DNA of 64,000 nt from Reddybacter sp041277045 (GCA_041277045.1 JBGFSY010000002.1:1-64000); one strand, 5' to 3'; counted from the stretch's first letter, positions 42,553 to 52,775 are shown. Made by a program: numbers and translations. The notes: generated by a model not told the origin, from the letters alone.

Positions 42553-43878
42553 TTAGCGCTCGGCCTGTATTTTTGTTTGCCAGTGTTGAACTTTGTTAAT
42601 GAGTTCACTCTGATCAATATTCAGCAGATGGCCATCTTCTACCAGCAGCTTGCCGTCGACCCAAGTGTGGCTGATGTGGCGGGCACTGTCGGTATAAATC
42701 AATTGTGAGAAGGCATTATACAGGGGCTGGCTGGCGATATTGGCGAGATCAATGGCGACCAGATCGGCCGCTTTGCCGACTTCGATACTGCCCGTTTCGC
42801 CGTCAATGCCCAGCGCCCGAGCACTATTAATAGTGGCCAGCGCCAGCGCCTCGTGGGCGGGCAGTAGTTCGGGGTTGCCCGCTATGCCTTTGGCGATGAG
42901 TGCGGCGGTGCGCGCTTCACCCAGCAGGTTGAGGTCGTTATTGCTGGCGGCGCCGTCGGTGCCCAGCGCGATGTTAATACCGGCTTTCTGCAGGGCTTCT
43001 AGGGGGCAAAAGCCGTTGCCGAGTTTGAGGTTGGATTCGGGGCAGTGAATAACATGGCTGCCGTTTTCAGCGAGCAGGGCGATATCACTGTCGATCAGTT
43101 GGGTCATGTGTACGCACTGGGTGAGCGGTGTCAGCAGGCCGAGCTTATTGAGGCGTTCGATGGGACGCAGGCCATAATCGCTGATGCTTTGTGTAACTTC
43201 GTCGGCGCTTTCGTGCAGATGAATTTGAATGGGCGCATCGAGCTCGCCGGCCAGTGTTGCTATTTTTTCCAGCGCCGGGTCATTCACGGTATAGGGCGCA
43301 TGGGGGCCAAAGGCAATAGAGATGCGGCTGTCGTCGCGGAATTCATCGCGTAGGGCCAGACCTTTATGAATGTACTCGTCGGCATTGCGCGCCCAGGCGC
43401 TGGGAAATTCGAGTACCGGGAAGGCCAGCTGACACTTGATGCCATTGCTGCGTGCGGCACGAGCGGTTTGGTCGGGGAAGAAGTACATATCGCTAAAGCA
43501 GGTGGTGCCACCGAGCAGCATTTCGGCAATGGCGAGTTCGGCACCATCGTAGACAAATTCTTCGCTCATCCAGCGGCTTTCCGTGGGCCAGATCGATTCA
43601 TTCAACCAGGTATGCAGGCTTTGGTCATCGGCGTAGCCACGCAGTAGTGACATACCCGCATGGCCGTGGGCATTAATTAAACCGGGAATTAACAGAGAGT
43701 CGGGCAGGTCGTATTGCTTGGTCGCGCTAAAGCGTTGTTGCGCTTCGCCAGTGGGTAGCAGGGCGATAATTCGGCCCTCGTGGATGGCGATACTGCAGTC
43801 ACGCAACACGGTGTTGCGCGGTACCACGGGAATCAGATAGCCCGCGTTGATCAGAATGTCGATATTTTCTTCTGGCAT
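42553..43878 (-). CDS. TRZ/ATZ-family amidohydrolase (MTA/SAH deaminase-like)
   Basis: A 441-residue metal-dependent hydrolase. The metal site begins NAHGHAGMSLLRG (H-x-H, about 66-78), then FGPHAPYTV, IQIHLHES, ALGTDGAASNND and a late GKAADLVAIDL. The match is to 5-methylthioadenosine / S-adenosylhomocysteine deaminases and other TRZ/ATZ hydrolases; the substrate is not fixed by sequence. The ATG at 43878 begins MPEENIDILI. A longer frame upstream is non-coding and overlaps the gyrA start. It precedes ubiG, as the homologous gene does in Pseudomonas. Confidence 0.88.
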   Translation of the reverse strand: MPEENIDILINAGYLIPVVPRNTVLRDCSIAIHEGRIIALLPTGEAQQRFSATKQYDLPDSLLIPGLINAHGHAGMSLLRGYADDQSLHTWLNESIWPTESRWMSEEFVYDGAELAIAEMLLGGTTCFSDMYFFPDQTARAARSNGIKCQLAFPVLEFPSAWARNADEYIHKGLALRDEFRDDSRISIAFGPHAPYTVNDPALEKIATLAGELDAPIQIHLHESADEVTQSISDYGLRPIERLNKLGLLTPLTQCVHMTQLIDSDIALLAENGSHVIHCPESNLKLGNGFCPLEALQKAGINIALGTDGAASNNDLNLLGEARTAALIAKGIAGNPELLPAHEALALATINSARALGIDGETGSIEVGKAADLVAIDLANIASQPLYNAFSQLIYTDSARHISHTWVDGKLLVEDGHLLNIDQSELINKVQHWQTKIQAER

Positions 43879-43986
43879 GTTTGTCAGGGATACTCGGCGT
43901 TGGCAACGGGGCAAAAACGCGGAGTATAGCCTACTGGGCGATGGCTTGGCTGGGTCGGTCGAAATAGGGGTATTCGTGGCGTTGTA

Positions 43987-43995
43987 TGCTACAAT
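43987..43995 (+). promoter_or_regulatory. Candidate extended -10 promoter for gyrA
   Basis: TG-C-TACAAT gives an extended -10 hexamer about 90 bp upstream of gyrA, in the gap with the divergent amidohydrolase gene. No good -35 box is needed for extended -10 promoters, and none is clear. Confidence 0.4.
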
Positions 43996-44085
43996 TTCGT
44001 GCTTATGTGTCGGCAAAAGAGTGCAGTGCCAATAGAGCGCTGCCCGGGCTGGGGCAAGACGGGAATTTCCAGGAAATAAGTGGGT

Positions 44086-46734
44086 ATGGTTGAAACAGCC
44101 GAACAAGTAGTACCGGTCAATATTGAACATGAGCTGAGTAAGTCCTATCTCGATTACGCCATGAGCGTGATCGTTGGGCGGGCACTGCCGGATTTGCGTG
44201 ATGGTCTCAAGCCCGTGCATCGGCGTGTTTTGTTCGCCATGAGTGAACTCAATAACGACTGGAACAAGCCCTATAAAAAGTCGGCCCGTGTGGTCGGCGA
44301 CGTGATTGGTAAATACCATCCCCACGGCGACTCCGCTGTTTACGACACCATCGTTCGAATGGCCCAGTCGTTCTCCCTGCGCTATCCGCTGGTTGATGGT
44401 CAGGGCAACTTTGGTTCGGTTGACGGGGACTCCGCTGCGGCGATGCGTTACACCGAAATCCGCATGTCGAAAATCGCCCACTCCCTACTGGCTGACCTCG
44501 ACAAAGAAACCGTCGATTTCGTCCCCAACTACGATGAGTCGGAATGGATTCCCGATGTGCTACCGACGCGAGTACCCAACCTGCTGGTCAATGGCTCCTC
44601 GGGTATTGCCGTGGGCATGGCGACCAATATTCCCCCGCACAACTTGCGTGAAGTCATCGCCGCCTGTCTGGCGCTGATTGAAAATAAAGACATTAGTATC
44701 GATGAGTTGATGACGCTGGTGCCGGGACCGGACTTTCCCACCGCCGGTATTATCAATGGCCGAGCCGGTATTCTCGAAGCCTATCGCACCGGGCGTGGGC
44801 GCATTTATATTCGCGCCAGGGCTGAGGTTGAAGTCGATGAAAAGACCCAGCGCGAGACCGTCATCATCAGCGAAATTCCCTATCAGCTGAACAAAGCCAA
44901 GCTGATTGAGAAGATCGCTGAGCTGGTTAAAGACAAAAAGATTGAGGGCATCTCCGAACTGCGCGACGAGTCTGACAAAGACGGCCTGCGGGTGGTGATT
45001 GAGCTCAAGCGTGGCGAGATGGGCGATGTTCTGCTCAACAACCTCTACGCCCAAACACAGCTTGAAAGCGTGTTCGGCATTAATATCGTCGGCATCGTCG
45101 ATGGGCAGCCGCAAACGGTTAATCTCAAGCGCTTGCTGGAAATTTTCGTGCGCCACCGCATGGAAGTGGTCACCCGACGCACTACCTATTTATTGCGCAA
45201 GGCGCGGGAGCGCGGCCATATCCTCGAAGGCCTGGCCGTGGCTATCGCCAATATCGATCAGGTCATCGCCTTGATTAAAGGCTCGCCAACGCCTGCCGAT
45301 GCCCGTCAGGGCTTGCTCGACATGGGTTGGAGCGCGGCAGAAGTGCTACCCTTTTTGGAGCGTGCCGAAGGCGCCTGTCGCCCCGATGAGTTGAGCGCCC
45401 AGTACGGCCTGCGCGATAACAAATACTACCTCTCAGAAGCCCAGGCCCAGGCCATTCTCGAATTGCGCCTGCACCGTTTAACGGGCATGGAGCATGAGAA
45501 ATTACTGGCGGAGTATCAGGTCAAGCTCGACGAAATCGTTGAGTATCTGGATATTCTTGGTGATACCGATCGCTTGATGGCGGTGATTAAAGAAGAGCTG
45601 ATCGCCATTGACGAAGAGTTCGGCGATGATCGTAAAACCGAAATCGTCGATTCGCGCCGTGATTTGACGATTGCCGATTTGATCCCCGAAGAAGATCGCG
45701 TGGTCACTATTTCTCATGGTGGCTACGCCAAAACCCAGCCGCTGGATGACTATCAGGCCCAGCGCCGTGGTGGTACCGGTCGCTCGGCGACAGCGGTGAA
45801 AGACGAAGATTTTGTCGAGCACTTGTTGATTGCCAATACCCACAACACTATTTTGTGTTTCACCAATGCCGGTAAGGTTTACTGGTTGAAGGTGTTTGAA
45901 ATACCGGTCGCCAGTCGCAATGCTCGCGGTCGTCCGATGGTCAATTTACTGCCCCTCGACGAGGGTGAGCGTATTACCTCGATGTTGCCGGTGGAAGAGT
46001 ACCGTGACGACCAATATGTGTTTATGGCAACGGCCAGGGGCACGGTGAAGAAGACGGAGCTGTCAGCCTTTGCCCGCCGCCGCAGTGTTGGCTTGCGTGC
46101 GTTGGAGCTGGAAGAGGGTGATCGCTTGATCGGCACGGCGATTACCGATGGTGATTGCGATGTTATGTTGTTCTGTTCAAGCGGTAAAGTGACGCGCTTT
46201 AACGAAAACGATGTGCGAGCCATGGGCCGCACCGCTAAGGGTGTGCGCGGTATGCGCGTGCCGGAAGGCGAAGAGCTAATTTCGCTGATCATCCCCGCCG
46301 AGGACAAAACGATTCTGACCGTCTGCGCCAAGGGTTACGGCAAGCGCACCTCGCTGACCGAATTCCCCAATTACAAGCGCGGCGGACAGGGCGTGATCGC
46401 CATTCAAACCTCCGAGCGCAACGGCAACTTGGTCGGCGCTGTGCAGGTTGATGCCAGCCATGAAATTATGTTGATTTCCGATCAGGGTACGCTGGTTCGC
46501 ACCCGTGTTGATGGCATTCCTACACTGGGTCGCAACACCCAGGGCGTGCGCCTGATTCGGGTGCGTGAGGATGAAACCCTCGTCGGCGTGGCGGATATTC
46601 AGGAAGAAGAAGCGGAAGTCACCGTAGACGGTGAGGCTGTAGAAGGTGACGTTGAAAATGGTGCTGAAGCGGCCTTGTCCGGTTCTGAATCAGACACGGC
46701 CACAGATACAGATACAGGCAGCAGTGATGACTGA
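44086..46734 (+). CDS. gyrA: DNA gyrase subunit A
   Basis: About 882 residues. The catalytic tyrosine lies in the AAMRYTE motif (Tyr about residue 122). The quinolone-resistance region reads HPHGDSAVYDTIVRMAQ, with serine and aspartate at the usual positions 83/87-equivalent as in sensitive strains. The C-terminal pinwheel holds the GyrA box QRRGGTG (about 564-570). The tail is acidic (VEGDVENGAEAALSG). GTG at 44080 is an alternative start; AGGAAA precedes both. Its stop overlaps the start of pheA by 8 bp. In Pseudomonas gyrA is followed by serC, which is missing here. Confidence 0.96.
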   Translation: MVETAEQVVPVNIEHELSKSYLDYAMSVIVGRALPDLRDGLKPVHRRVLFAMSELNNDWNKPYKKSARVVGDVIGKYHPHGDSAVYDTIVRMAQSFSLRYPLVDGQGNFGSVDGDSAAAMRYTEIRMSKIAHSLLADLDKETVDFVPNYDESEWIPDVLPTRVPNLLVNGSSGIAVGMATNIPPHNLREVIAACLALIENKDISIDELMTLVPGPDFPTAGIINGRAGILEAYRTGRGRIYIRARAEVEVDEKTQRETVIISEIPYQLNKAKLIEKIAELVKDKKIEGISELRDESDKDGLRVVIELKRGEMGDVLLNNLYAQTQLESVFGINIVGIVDGQPQTVNLKRLLEIFVRHRMEVVTRRTTYLLRKARERGHILEGLAVAIANIDQVIALIKGSPTPADARQGLLDMGWSAAEVLPFLERAEGACRPDELSAQYGLRDNKYYLSEAQAQAILELRLHRLTGMEHEKLLAEYQVKLDEIVEYLDILGDTDRLMAVIKEELIAIDEEFGDDRKTEIVDSRRDLTIADLIPEEDRVVTISHGGYAKTQPLDDYQAQRRGGTGRSATAVKDEDFVEHLLIANTHNTILCFTNAGKVYWLKVFEIPVASRNARGRPMVNLLPLDEGERITSMLPVEEYRDDQYVFMATARGTVKKTELSAFARRRSVGLRALELEEGDRLIGTAITDGDCDVMLFCSSGKVTRFNENDVRAMGRTAKGVRGMRVPEGEELISLIIPAEDKTILTVCAKGYGKRTSLTEFPNYKRGGQGVIAIQTSERNGNLVGAVQVDASHEIMLISDQGTLVRTRVDGIPTLGRNTQGVRLIRVREDETLVGVADIQEEEAEVTVDGEAVEGDVENGAEAALSGSESDTATDTDTGSSDD

Positions 46735-47833
46735 TGATAAGAGTGCCGCTGGCACGACTGTCGATCTACCCGCTTTGCGCGATCAGATTGATAGCATTGA
46801 CATGCAATTGCTGGCGCTGATTAGTGAGCGCGCGCGCTGCGCCCAAACTGTTGCCGAAGTAAAGGTGGCGAGTGGTGATGCGGTTTTTTATCGTCCGGAA
46901 AGAGAAGCCCAGGTGCTGCGCAAGGTGATGGAGGCGAATGCCGGCCCCCTTGACGACGAAGAAGTAGCTCGCTTGTTTCGAGAAATGATGTCGGCCTGTC
47001 TGGCGCTTGAACAGCCGGTTACCGTGGCCTTTCTCGGCCCGGAAGGCACCTTTACGCAGGCGGCGGCCCTAAAGCATTTTGGCCATTCAGCCGTGAGTCG
47101 GCCGATGACGGCGATTGACGAGGTATTCCGTGAGGTCTCATCCGGTGCCGTGAATTATGGTGTGGTGCCGATTGAAAATTCGACCGAGGGGGTGGTAAAT
47201 CATACGCTCGACAGTTTTCTCGAATCCTCATTAAAGATCTGCGGTGAAGTTGAACTGCGCATCCACCATCACTTTATGCTCGGCGCGAATACCAAAGCGG
47301 AGAATATTACCCGGGTCTACTCCCATTCCCAGTCGTTGGCCCAGTGTCGTAAATGGCTGGATGCCAATTACCCCAATATCGAACGCGTACCCGTGAGCAG
47401 CAATGCCGAAGCGGCGCGGCGCGTGCAGGGCGAGTGGAACTCAGCGGCGATTGCCGGTGACATGGCGGTGCAACTGTATTCCCTGGAAAAAATCCACGAA
47501 AAAATTGAAGACTATCCGGATAATTCGACGCGTTTTCTGGTCATAGGGCGGGATGATATTCCACCCAGTGGCGATGATAAAACCTCGATTATTGTATCGG
47601 CTCACAATGAGCCGGGTGCCTTGTATTTATTGCTGGAGCCCTTTCAAACCCACGGTGTCGATTTGACCCGTGTTGAGACCCGGCCGGCGCGCAGCGGCAC
47701 CTGGAGCTATGTGTTCTTTATTGATTTCGTCGGTCATCAGGACGATGAGAATGTTACGGCGGCACTGGCTCTGGTGCGTGAAAGAGTGGCGGATTTGCGC
47801 ATACTGGGCTCCTATCCCAGCGCCGTGCTTTAA
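46727..47833 (+). CDS. pheA: Chorismate mutase/prephenate dehydratase (P-protein)
   Basis: A 368-residue bifunctional enzyme of phenylalanine synthesis. Residues about 15-100 form the AroQ chorismate mutase (LRDQIDSIDMQLLALISERARCA). From 105 the prephenate dehydratase has VAFLGPEGTFTQAAALKHFG, VPIENSTEGVVNHTLD and SNAEAARRV. The ACT regulatory domain (about 280-365) has SIIVSAHNEPGALYLLLEPF and the ESRP-like DLTRVETRPARSGTWSYVFFIDF for phenylalanine feedback. The ATG at 46727 is chosen from the family start; the open frame upstream lies inside gyrA. Confidence 0.95.
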   Translation: MTDDKSAAGTTVDLPALRDQIDSIDMQLLALISERARCAQTVAEVKVASGDAVFYRPEREAQVLRKVMEANAGPLDDEEVARLFREMMSACLALEQPVTVAFLGPEGTFTQAAALKHFGHSAVSRPMTAIDEVFREVSSGAVNYGVVPIENSTEGVVNHTLDSFLESSLKICGEVELRIHHHFMLGANTKAENITRVYSHSQSLAQCRKWLDANYPNIERVPVSSNAEAARRVQGEWNSAAIAGDMAVQLYSLEKIHEKIEDYPDNSTRFLVIGRDDIPPSGDDKTSIIVSAHNEPGALYLLLEPFQTHGVDLTRVETRPARSGTWSYVFFIDFVGHQDDENVTAALALVRERVADLRILGSYPSAVL

Positions 47834-47924
47834 GAGTTCGGCATTTTATTCGCGCTAGTCCCTTTTTTATTACTGGTACATCCTCCTATGTTTTTAAAAC
47901 CTGCTCATCGCCCCATCCCTTATT

Positions 47925-50171
47925 ATGGCTGAACTATCTTCAATGAATAAGGCTGCGCCTGTGGGGCGACTATTAGTGGTTGGCCTCGGCTTGATTGGTG
48001 GCAGTTTGGCACTGGCGGCACGGCAGCGGCATTTGTTCAGCGAAGTGATTGGCGCCTCGCGCAGCCCGGCGACCTTGCAAAAAGCATTGGAGCTGGGTGT
48101 TGTCGACAGGGTTGAGAGTGATTTGCCGACGGCCCTGGCGGCGATGGGCGCCGGAGACGTCGTCGTGGTCGGTGTGCCGACACTGACCGTGCCGAAGATT
48201 ATCGCCCAGTTGCAAGAGCACCTTTCGTCAGATGTGAGTTTCACCGATGTGGCGAGTGTGAAGGGCAGTATCGTCGCCGCTGTGAAAGGTATTTATGGTT
48301 GTGTGCCGGCACAGTTTGTACCGGGCCACCCCATCGCAGGGTCGGAGAAAAGCGGTGTTGCCGCCTCCTTGCCGGATCTTTACGACGACCATCGCGTCAT
48401 TTTGACGCCCTTGGCCGAAACGGGCGATGAGCACACAGTCCGCGTTGCCGCTATGTGGCGTGGCGTGGGTGCAACGGTGAGTGAAATGCCGGTTGAAGAA
48501 CACGATGAGGTCTTGGCGGCGACCAGTCATTTGCCCCATCTTCTGGCCTATTCGCTGGTCGATACCTTGGCAGGCATGGAAGAAAACCGTGAGATCTTTC
48601 GCTACGCGGCGGGTGGTTTCAGGGACTTTACGCGCATAGCGGCGAGTGACCCGATTATGTGGCATGACATTACCCTAGCCAATAGCGGGGCTATTGTCGA
48701 AGTGCTCGATAGCGTCACCGACCATCTGCAAAGCTTGCGCACGGCCATACTTTCAGGTGATAGCGAACACCTGCTCGGCGTTTTTACCCGGGCTAAAGAA
48801 GCGCGTCATCATTTTCAAATCATGCTCGATAACAAGGCGTATCTGCAAACTATGGGCTCCACAGAAATTCAATTCCGCGTAGAGGCGGGCGGCGTATTGC
48901 AGGGCCAGGCTCGGGTGCCCGGCGACAAATCGATATCCCACCGCTCCATCATGCTTGGCTCGTTGGCTGAGGGCATAACCGAAGTGTCTGGCTTTCTCGA
49001 GGGCGAAGATAGCCTGGCGACGCTGCAGGCTTTTCGGGATATGGGAGTGGTGATTGAAGGACCTGACAAGGGCCGGGTTGTTATACACGGCGTTGGTCTA
49101 CAGGGCTTGAAAGCACCTGCTGGCCCCTTGTATCTGGGCAACTCCGGCACCTCTATGCGCTTGTTGGTGGGTATATTGGCGGGCCAGACTTTCGATAGCG
49201 TGCTGACCGGCGACGAGTCGCTTTCTACGCGCCCGATGAAGCGTGTTGCCGATCCATTGGCGCTGATGGGTGCCGATATAGAAACGGGTGAGGGCGGTAC
49301 GCCGCCACTGCGTATTCGCGGCAATCGGCCCTTGCAGGGCATTGACTATCAATTGCCGATGGCCAGTGCCCAGGTTAAGTCCTGTGTTTTGCTGGCGGGA
49401 CTGTATGCCAATGGCAAAACCTGTGTCAGCGAACCCGCGCCGACCCGTGATCACACGGAGCGCATGCTGCGAGGTTTTGGCTATGAGGTGACAACTGACG
49501 GTGGGCAAGTCACGCTGAAGAGCGGAGGCGCATTGCAGGGTGGGCCTATTGATGTGCCTTCAGATATATCGTCGGCCACTTTCTTCATGGTTGCCGCCTC
49601 GATCGCTGAGGGCTCAGACATCACTTTGAGTCACGTTGGTATTAACCCAACGCGGATTGGTGTGATCAATATTCTACGCTTGATGGGTGGGGATATTACC
49701 CTGCTCAACGAGCGCTTGGCAGGTGGTGAGCCGGTGGCTGATATTCGTGTGCGCTCCGCTGCTTTAAAAGGCATTGCCATACCTGAGGATCAGGTGCCAC
49801 TGGCGATTGATGAATTCCCTGCGATCTTTGTCGCCGCAGCCTGTGCTGAGGGCACAACCATTTTGACTGGCGCCGAAGAGCTGCGCGTTAAAGAGAGCGA
49901 CCGCATTCAGGCCATGGCCGATGGCCTGGCAATACTGGGTATTTCTGCCGATCCGACCGCCGACGGCATTGTCATAGAGGGTGGTCAGCTACAGTCCGGC
50001 GAAGTCGATAGCTTGGGCGATCATCGCATTGCCATGTCTTTCGCCATCGCAGGTTTAAGGGCCAGCGGACCAATTTTAATTCGCAACTGTAACAATGTGG
50101 CGACATCATTCCCCGGCTTTGTCGAGCTATCAAGCTCGCTAGGCCTGAGGGTGACTGAGGAAAATCAATGA
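47925..50171 (+). CDS. tyrA-aroA: Fused prephenate dehydrogenase / EPSP synthase (TyrA-AroA)
   Basis: A 748-residue fusion as in Pseudomonas. Residues about 1-295: TyrA with the NAD motif VVGLGLIGGSLALAAR, PGHPIAGSEKSGV and HLPHLLAYSL. Residues about 310-748: EPSP synthase with PGDKSISHRSIMLGSLAEG, GNSGTSMRLLVG and RVKESDRIQAMADGL. The two act in tyrosine synthesis and in the shikimate pathway. No strong ribosome site is visible; ATG 47943 (MNKAAP) is an alternative start. The stop overlaps the cmk start by four bases. Confidence 0.95.
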   Translation: MAELSSMNKAAPVGRLLVVGLGLIGGSLALAARQRHLFSEVIGASRSPATLQKALELGVVDRVESDLPTALAAMGAGDVVVVGVPTLTVPKIIAQLQEHLSSDVSFTDVASVKGSIVAAVKGIYGCVPAQFVPGHPIAGSEKSGVAASLPDLYDDHRVILTPLAETGDEHTVRVAAMWRGVGATVSEMPVEEHDEVLAATSHLPHLLAYSLVDTLAGMEENREIFRYAAGGFRDFTRIAASDPIMWHDITLANSGAIVEVLDSVTDHLQSLRTAILSGDSEHLLGVFTRAKEARHHFQIMLDNKAYLQTMGSTEIQFRVEAGGVLQGQARVPGDKSISHRSIMLGSLAEGITEVSGFLEGEDSLATLQAFRDMGVVIEGPDKGRVVIHGVGLQGLKAPAGPLYLGNSGTSMRLLVGILAGQTFDSVLTGDESLSTRPMKRVADPLALMGADIETGEGGTPPLRIRGNRPLQGIDYQLPMASAQVKSCVLLAGLYANGKTCVSEPAPTRDHTERMLRGFGYEVTTDGGQVTLKSGGALQGGPIDVPSDISSATFFMVAASIAEGSDITLSHVGINPTRIGVINILRLMGGDITLLNERLAGGEPVADIRVRSAALKGIAIPEDQVPLAIDEFPAIFVAAACAEGTTILTGAEELRVKESDRIQAMADGLAILGISADPTADGIVIEGGQLQSGEVDSLGDHRIAMSFAIAGLRASGPILIRNCNNVATSFPGFVELSSSLGLRVTEENQ

Positions 50172-50857
50172 ACAGTATTAACAGTCCAGTCATTACCATC
50201 GACGGGCCAAGCGGCTCGGGTAAGGGCACGATTAGCCAATTGCTGGCGAGTAAATTGGGCTTTCACTACCTGGATAGTGGTGCTCTTTACCGCCTGGTGG
50301 CGATGGCGGCGAAGCGTCACGGCATTGCGCTGGATAATATTGAGGCCCTGGCCGTAATGGCGGCACATATGGATGTCGCCTTTGAAATGGACGAAAGGGG
50401 TGGTTCGCCCAAAGTGGTGTTGGAAACGGAAGATGTTTCCGACTTAATTCGCGGCGAAGAGGTCGGTGCGCAGGCCTCGATGGTGGCGGCCTTTCCCGAA
50501 GTGCGCAGTGCTCTGTTAAAGCGCCAAAAGGCTTTTTCACAGGCGCCAGGATTGGTTGCCGATGGTCGGGATATGGGTACGGTTATTTTCCCAGCTGCTG
50601 AGGTTAAAGTCTTCCTCACGGCGAGTGCTGAGGCGCGGGCTGAAAGGCGCCATAAGCAGTTGATTGCTAAGGGGGAAAGTGGTAGTCTCCGCGACCTCGT
50701 TGAGAAGGTTGAGAGCCGAGATGAGCGCGATAGAAGCCGCGCCATAGCGCCTCTGCTGCCAGCGCAAGATGCGGTCATTGTTGATAGTACGGCGCTGAGC
50801 ATCACCGAGGTTCTCGACGCGGTATTGAATGTCGTTGCTCAGCGGCTAAAAATTTAG
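50168..50857 (+). CDS. cmk: Cytidylate kinase
   Basis: A 229-residue NMP kinase that phosphorylates CMP and dCMP. The P-loop is DGPSGSGKGTISQLLA (about 10-25), with HYLDSGALYRLVA, VADGRDMGTVIFP, AEARAERRHKQL and ESRDERDRSRAIAPL in order. The overlap with aroA (ATGA) suggests translational coupling. The aroA-cmk-rpsA order is conserved across gammaproteobacteria. Confidence 0.95.
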   Translation: MNSINSPVITIDGPSGSGKGTISQLLASKLGFHYLDSGALYRLVAMAAKRHGIALDNIEALAVMAAHMDVAFEMDERGGSPKVVLETEDVSDLIRGEEVGAQASMVAAFPEVRSALLKRQKAFSQAPGLVADGRDMGTVIFPAAEVKVFLTASAEARAERRHKQLIAKGESGSLRDLVEKVESRDERDRSRAIAPLLPAQDAVIVDSTALSITEVLDAVLNVVAQRLKI

Positions 50858-51052
50858 GCGCCAAATCTAGGCACTAAATTTAACAAAGAAGTCTGAGCAA
50901 AAATTTAACAGGAGTTATTGGCGTTCATGCCAGTATTGCACCAGTGACTCCTTAATGTGAATGACCCGAGAGTCTGGCGACTCGGCTGTGGGCACTAGTG
51001 ACGAGCATAAGCTAAGAGCTATAAAGCCCTGTTTAATAGAGGTATTACCCAA
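50858..51052 (+). promoter_or_regulatory. rpsA leader
   Basis: The 195 bp before rpsA hold a hairpin candidate at about 50970-50987 (CGAG...CTCG with GAGTC/GACTC pairs) and weak Shine-Dalgarno GAGG ten bases before the ATG. Gammaproteobacterial rpsA messages have structured leaders with a poor ribosome site that protein S1 itself binds. The layout fits, but I see no conserved element that proves it. A promoter may also lie here. Confidence 0.4.
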
Positions 51053-52738
51053 ATGAGCGAAAGCTTTGCTGATCTTTTTGAAGAGAGTTTATTAACAGTT
51101 GAAATGGCACCTGGTTCGATAGTAACCGGTGTGGTTATCGATATAGACAAGGACTGGGTAACCGTCCACGCTGGCTTGAAATCGGAAGGCGTTATCGCCG
51201 TAGAAGAGTTTTTCGATGACAACGGCGAATTGGCTGTAGCGATTGGCGACGAAGTGCAGGTATCGCTGGAGACAGTAGAAGATGGCTTTGGTGCCACTAA
51301 ATTGTCTCGCGAGAAAGCGCGTCGTGCTGAATCCTGGATTGCACTTGAAGCGGCGCAAGCAGCTGACGAAGTGGTCATCGGTATTATCAATGGCAAGGTT
51401 AAGGGCGGCTTTACAGTTGACCTCAACGGTCTACGTGCCTTCCTGCCTGGCTCACTGGTTGATGTTCGCCCGATGCGCGAAACCTCTCACCTTGAAGACA
51501 AGCCGCTAGAATTCAAAGTGATTAAGCTTGATCAAAAGCGTAATAACGTTGTTGTTTCCCGCCGTGCGGTGATGGAAGCGATCAACTCTTCTGAGCGCGA
51601 AGAGTTACTCAATAATCTCGAAGAGGGCGTTACTCTGAAAGGTGTGGTTAAAAACCTCACCGACTACGGCGCCTTTGTTGACCTTGGTGGTATCGACGGT
51701 CTGCTGCACATCACCGATATGTCCTGGAAGCGCATCAAGCATCCTTCCGAAGTAGTTAATGTTGGCGATGATATCGACGTTAAAGTACTTAAGTTTGACC
51801 GTGAGCGCAATCGCGTTTCCCTTGGTATGAAGCAAATGGGTGAAGATCCCTGGAGCGATATCAAAGGTCGTTACCCAGAGAAAGTGAAGGTTAAAGCCAC
51901 TGTTACTAACCTCACTGACTACGGTTGTTTTGCCGAACTGGAAGATGGCGTTGAAGGTTTGGTTCACGTCTCTGAAATGGACTGGACTAACAAAAATGTT
52001 CACCCCTCCAAGGTTGTGCAGGTAGGTGAAGAAATTGAAGTCATGGTGCTCGATATTGATGAAGAGCGTCGTCGTATTTCTCTGGGTATGAAGCAGTGCT
52101 TCACTAACCCCTGGGACGACTTTGGTGGTCAGCATGCCAAGGGTGACAAGATCTCGGGCACTATCAAGTCAATCACTGACTTCGGTATCTTTATTGGTCT
52201 CAACGGTGGCATCGACGGTCTGGTTCACCTCTCCGATATCTCCTGGAATGAAACCGGCGAAGACGTCGTCAGAAACTACAAGAAAGGCGATGAGCTTGAG
52301 ACTGTAATTCTGGCTATCGACTCTGAGCGAGAGCGTATCTCCCTCGGTATTAAGCAGCTTGCCGACGACCCCTTCTCCAACTTTATTGCCGAGAATGAAA
52401 AAGGCGGCTTAATTAAAGGTGTGGTTAAAGAAGTCGATGTGAAGTTCGCGACGATTACTTTGGGTGAAGACATTGAAGGCATGTTGAAGGCCTCTGAAGT
52501 CTCTCAGGACAAAGTCGAAGATGTTCGCTCTGTGCTGAAAGTGGGCGATGAAATCGAAGCTCGCGTTGTCGGTACCGATAGAAAGAACCGCGTCATTAAT
52601 CTGTCTATCAAGGCGAAAGATATGGCCGCAGAAAAGGCAGCTGTTCAGGATCACAAGAAGCAAGAGTCTGATAATGCCGCTACACCAACGACCATTGGTG
52701 ATCTTATCAAGGCGCAGATGGAGAGCAACGACAGATAA
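51053..52738 (+). CDS. rpsA: 30S ribosomal protein S1
   Basis: A 561-residue protein with six S1/OB domains at about 21-87, 105-170, 191-260, 276-347, 363-434 and 450-518. Repeated motifs are GVVKNLTDYGAFVDLGGIDGLLHITD and its relatives, with the conserved G-x-F-V and H-x-S/T. It unfolds mRNA and guides it to the ribosome. It ends with a Lys/Asp-rich tail. Codon use looks strongly biased, as expected for a highly expressed gene. No T-rich terminator follows before ihfB, 37 bp away. Confidence 0.97.
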   Translation: MSESFADLFEESLLTVEMAPGSIVTGVVIDIDKDWVTVHAGLKSEGVIAVEEFFDDNGELAVAIGDEVQVSLETVEDGFGATKLSREKARRAESWIALEAAQAADEVVIGIINGKVKGGFTVDLNGLRAFLPGSLVDVRPMRETSHLEDKPLEFKVIKLDQKRNNVVVSRRAVMEAINSSEREELLNNLEEGVTLKGVVKNLTDYGAFVDLGGIDGLLHITDMSWKRIKHPSEVVNVGDDIDVKVLKFDRERNRVSLGMKQMGEDPWSDIKGRYPEKVKVKATVTNLTDYGCFAELEDGVEGLVHVSEMDWTNKNVHPSKVVQVGEEIEVMVLDIDEERRRISLGMKQCFTNPWDDFGGQHAKGDKISGTIKSITDFGIFIGLNGGIDGLVHLSDISWNETGEDVVRNYKKGDELETVILAIDSERERISLGIKQLADDPFSNFIAENEKGGLIKGVVKEVDVKFATITLGEDIEGMLKASEVSQDKVEDVRSVLKVGDEIEARVVGTDRKNRVINLSIKAKDMAAEKAAVQDHKKQESDNAATPTTIGDLIKAQMESNDR

Positions 52739-52775
52739 CTGTCGGCTGATAACAGGGCGACATTGGTAGGAAGAA

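Noticed and set aside
42553..44481. Long open frame extending the amidohydrolase gene to 44481
   Set aside because: The extra N-terminal 201 codons are not family sequence and overlap the gyrA start on the other strand; the family start fits the ATG at 43878.
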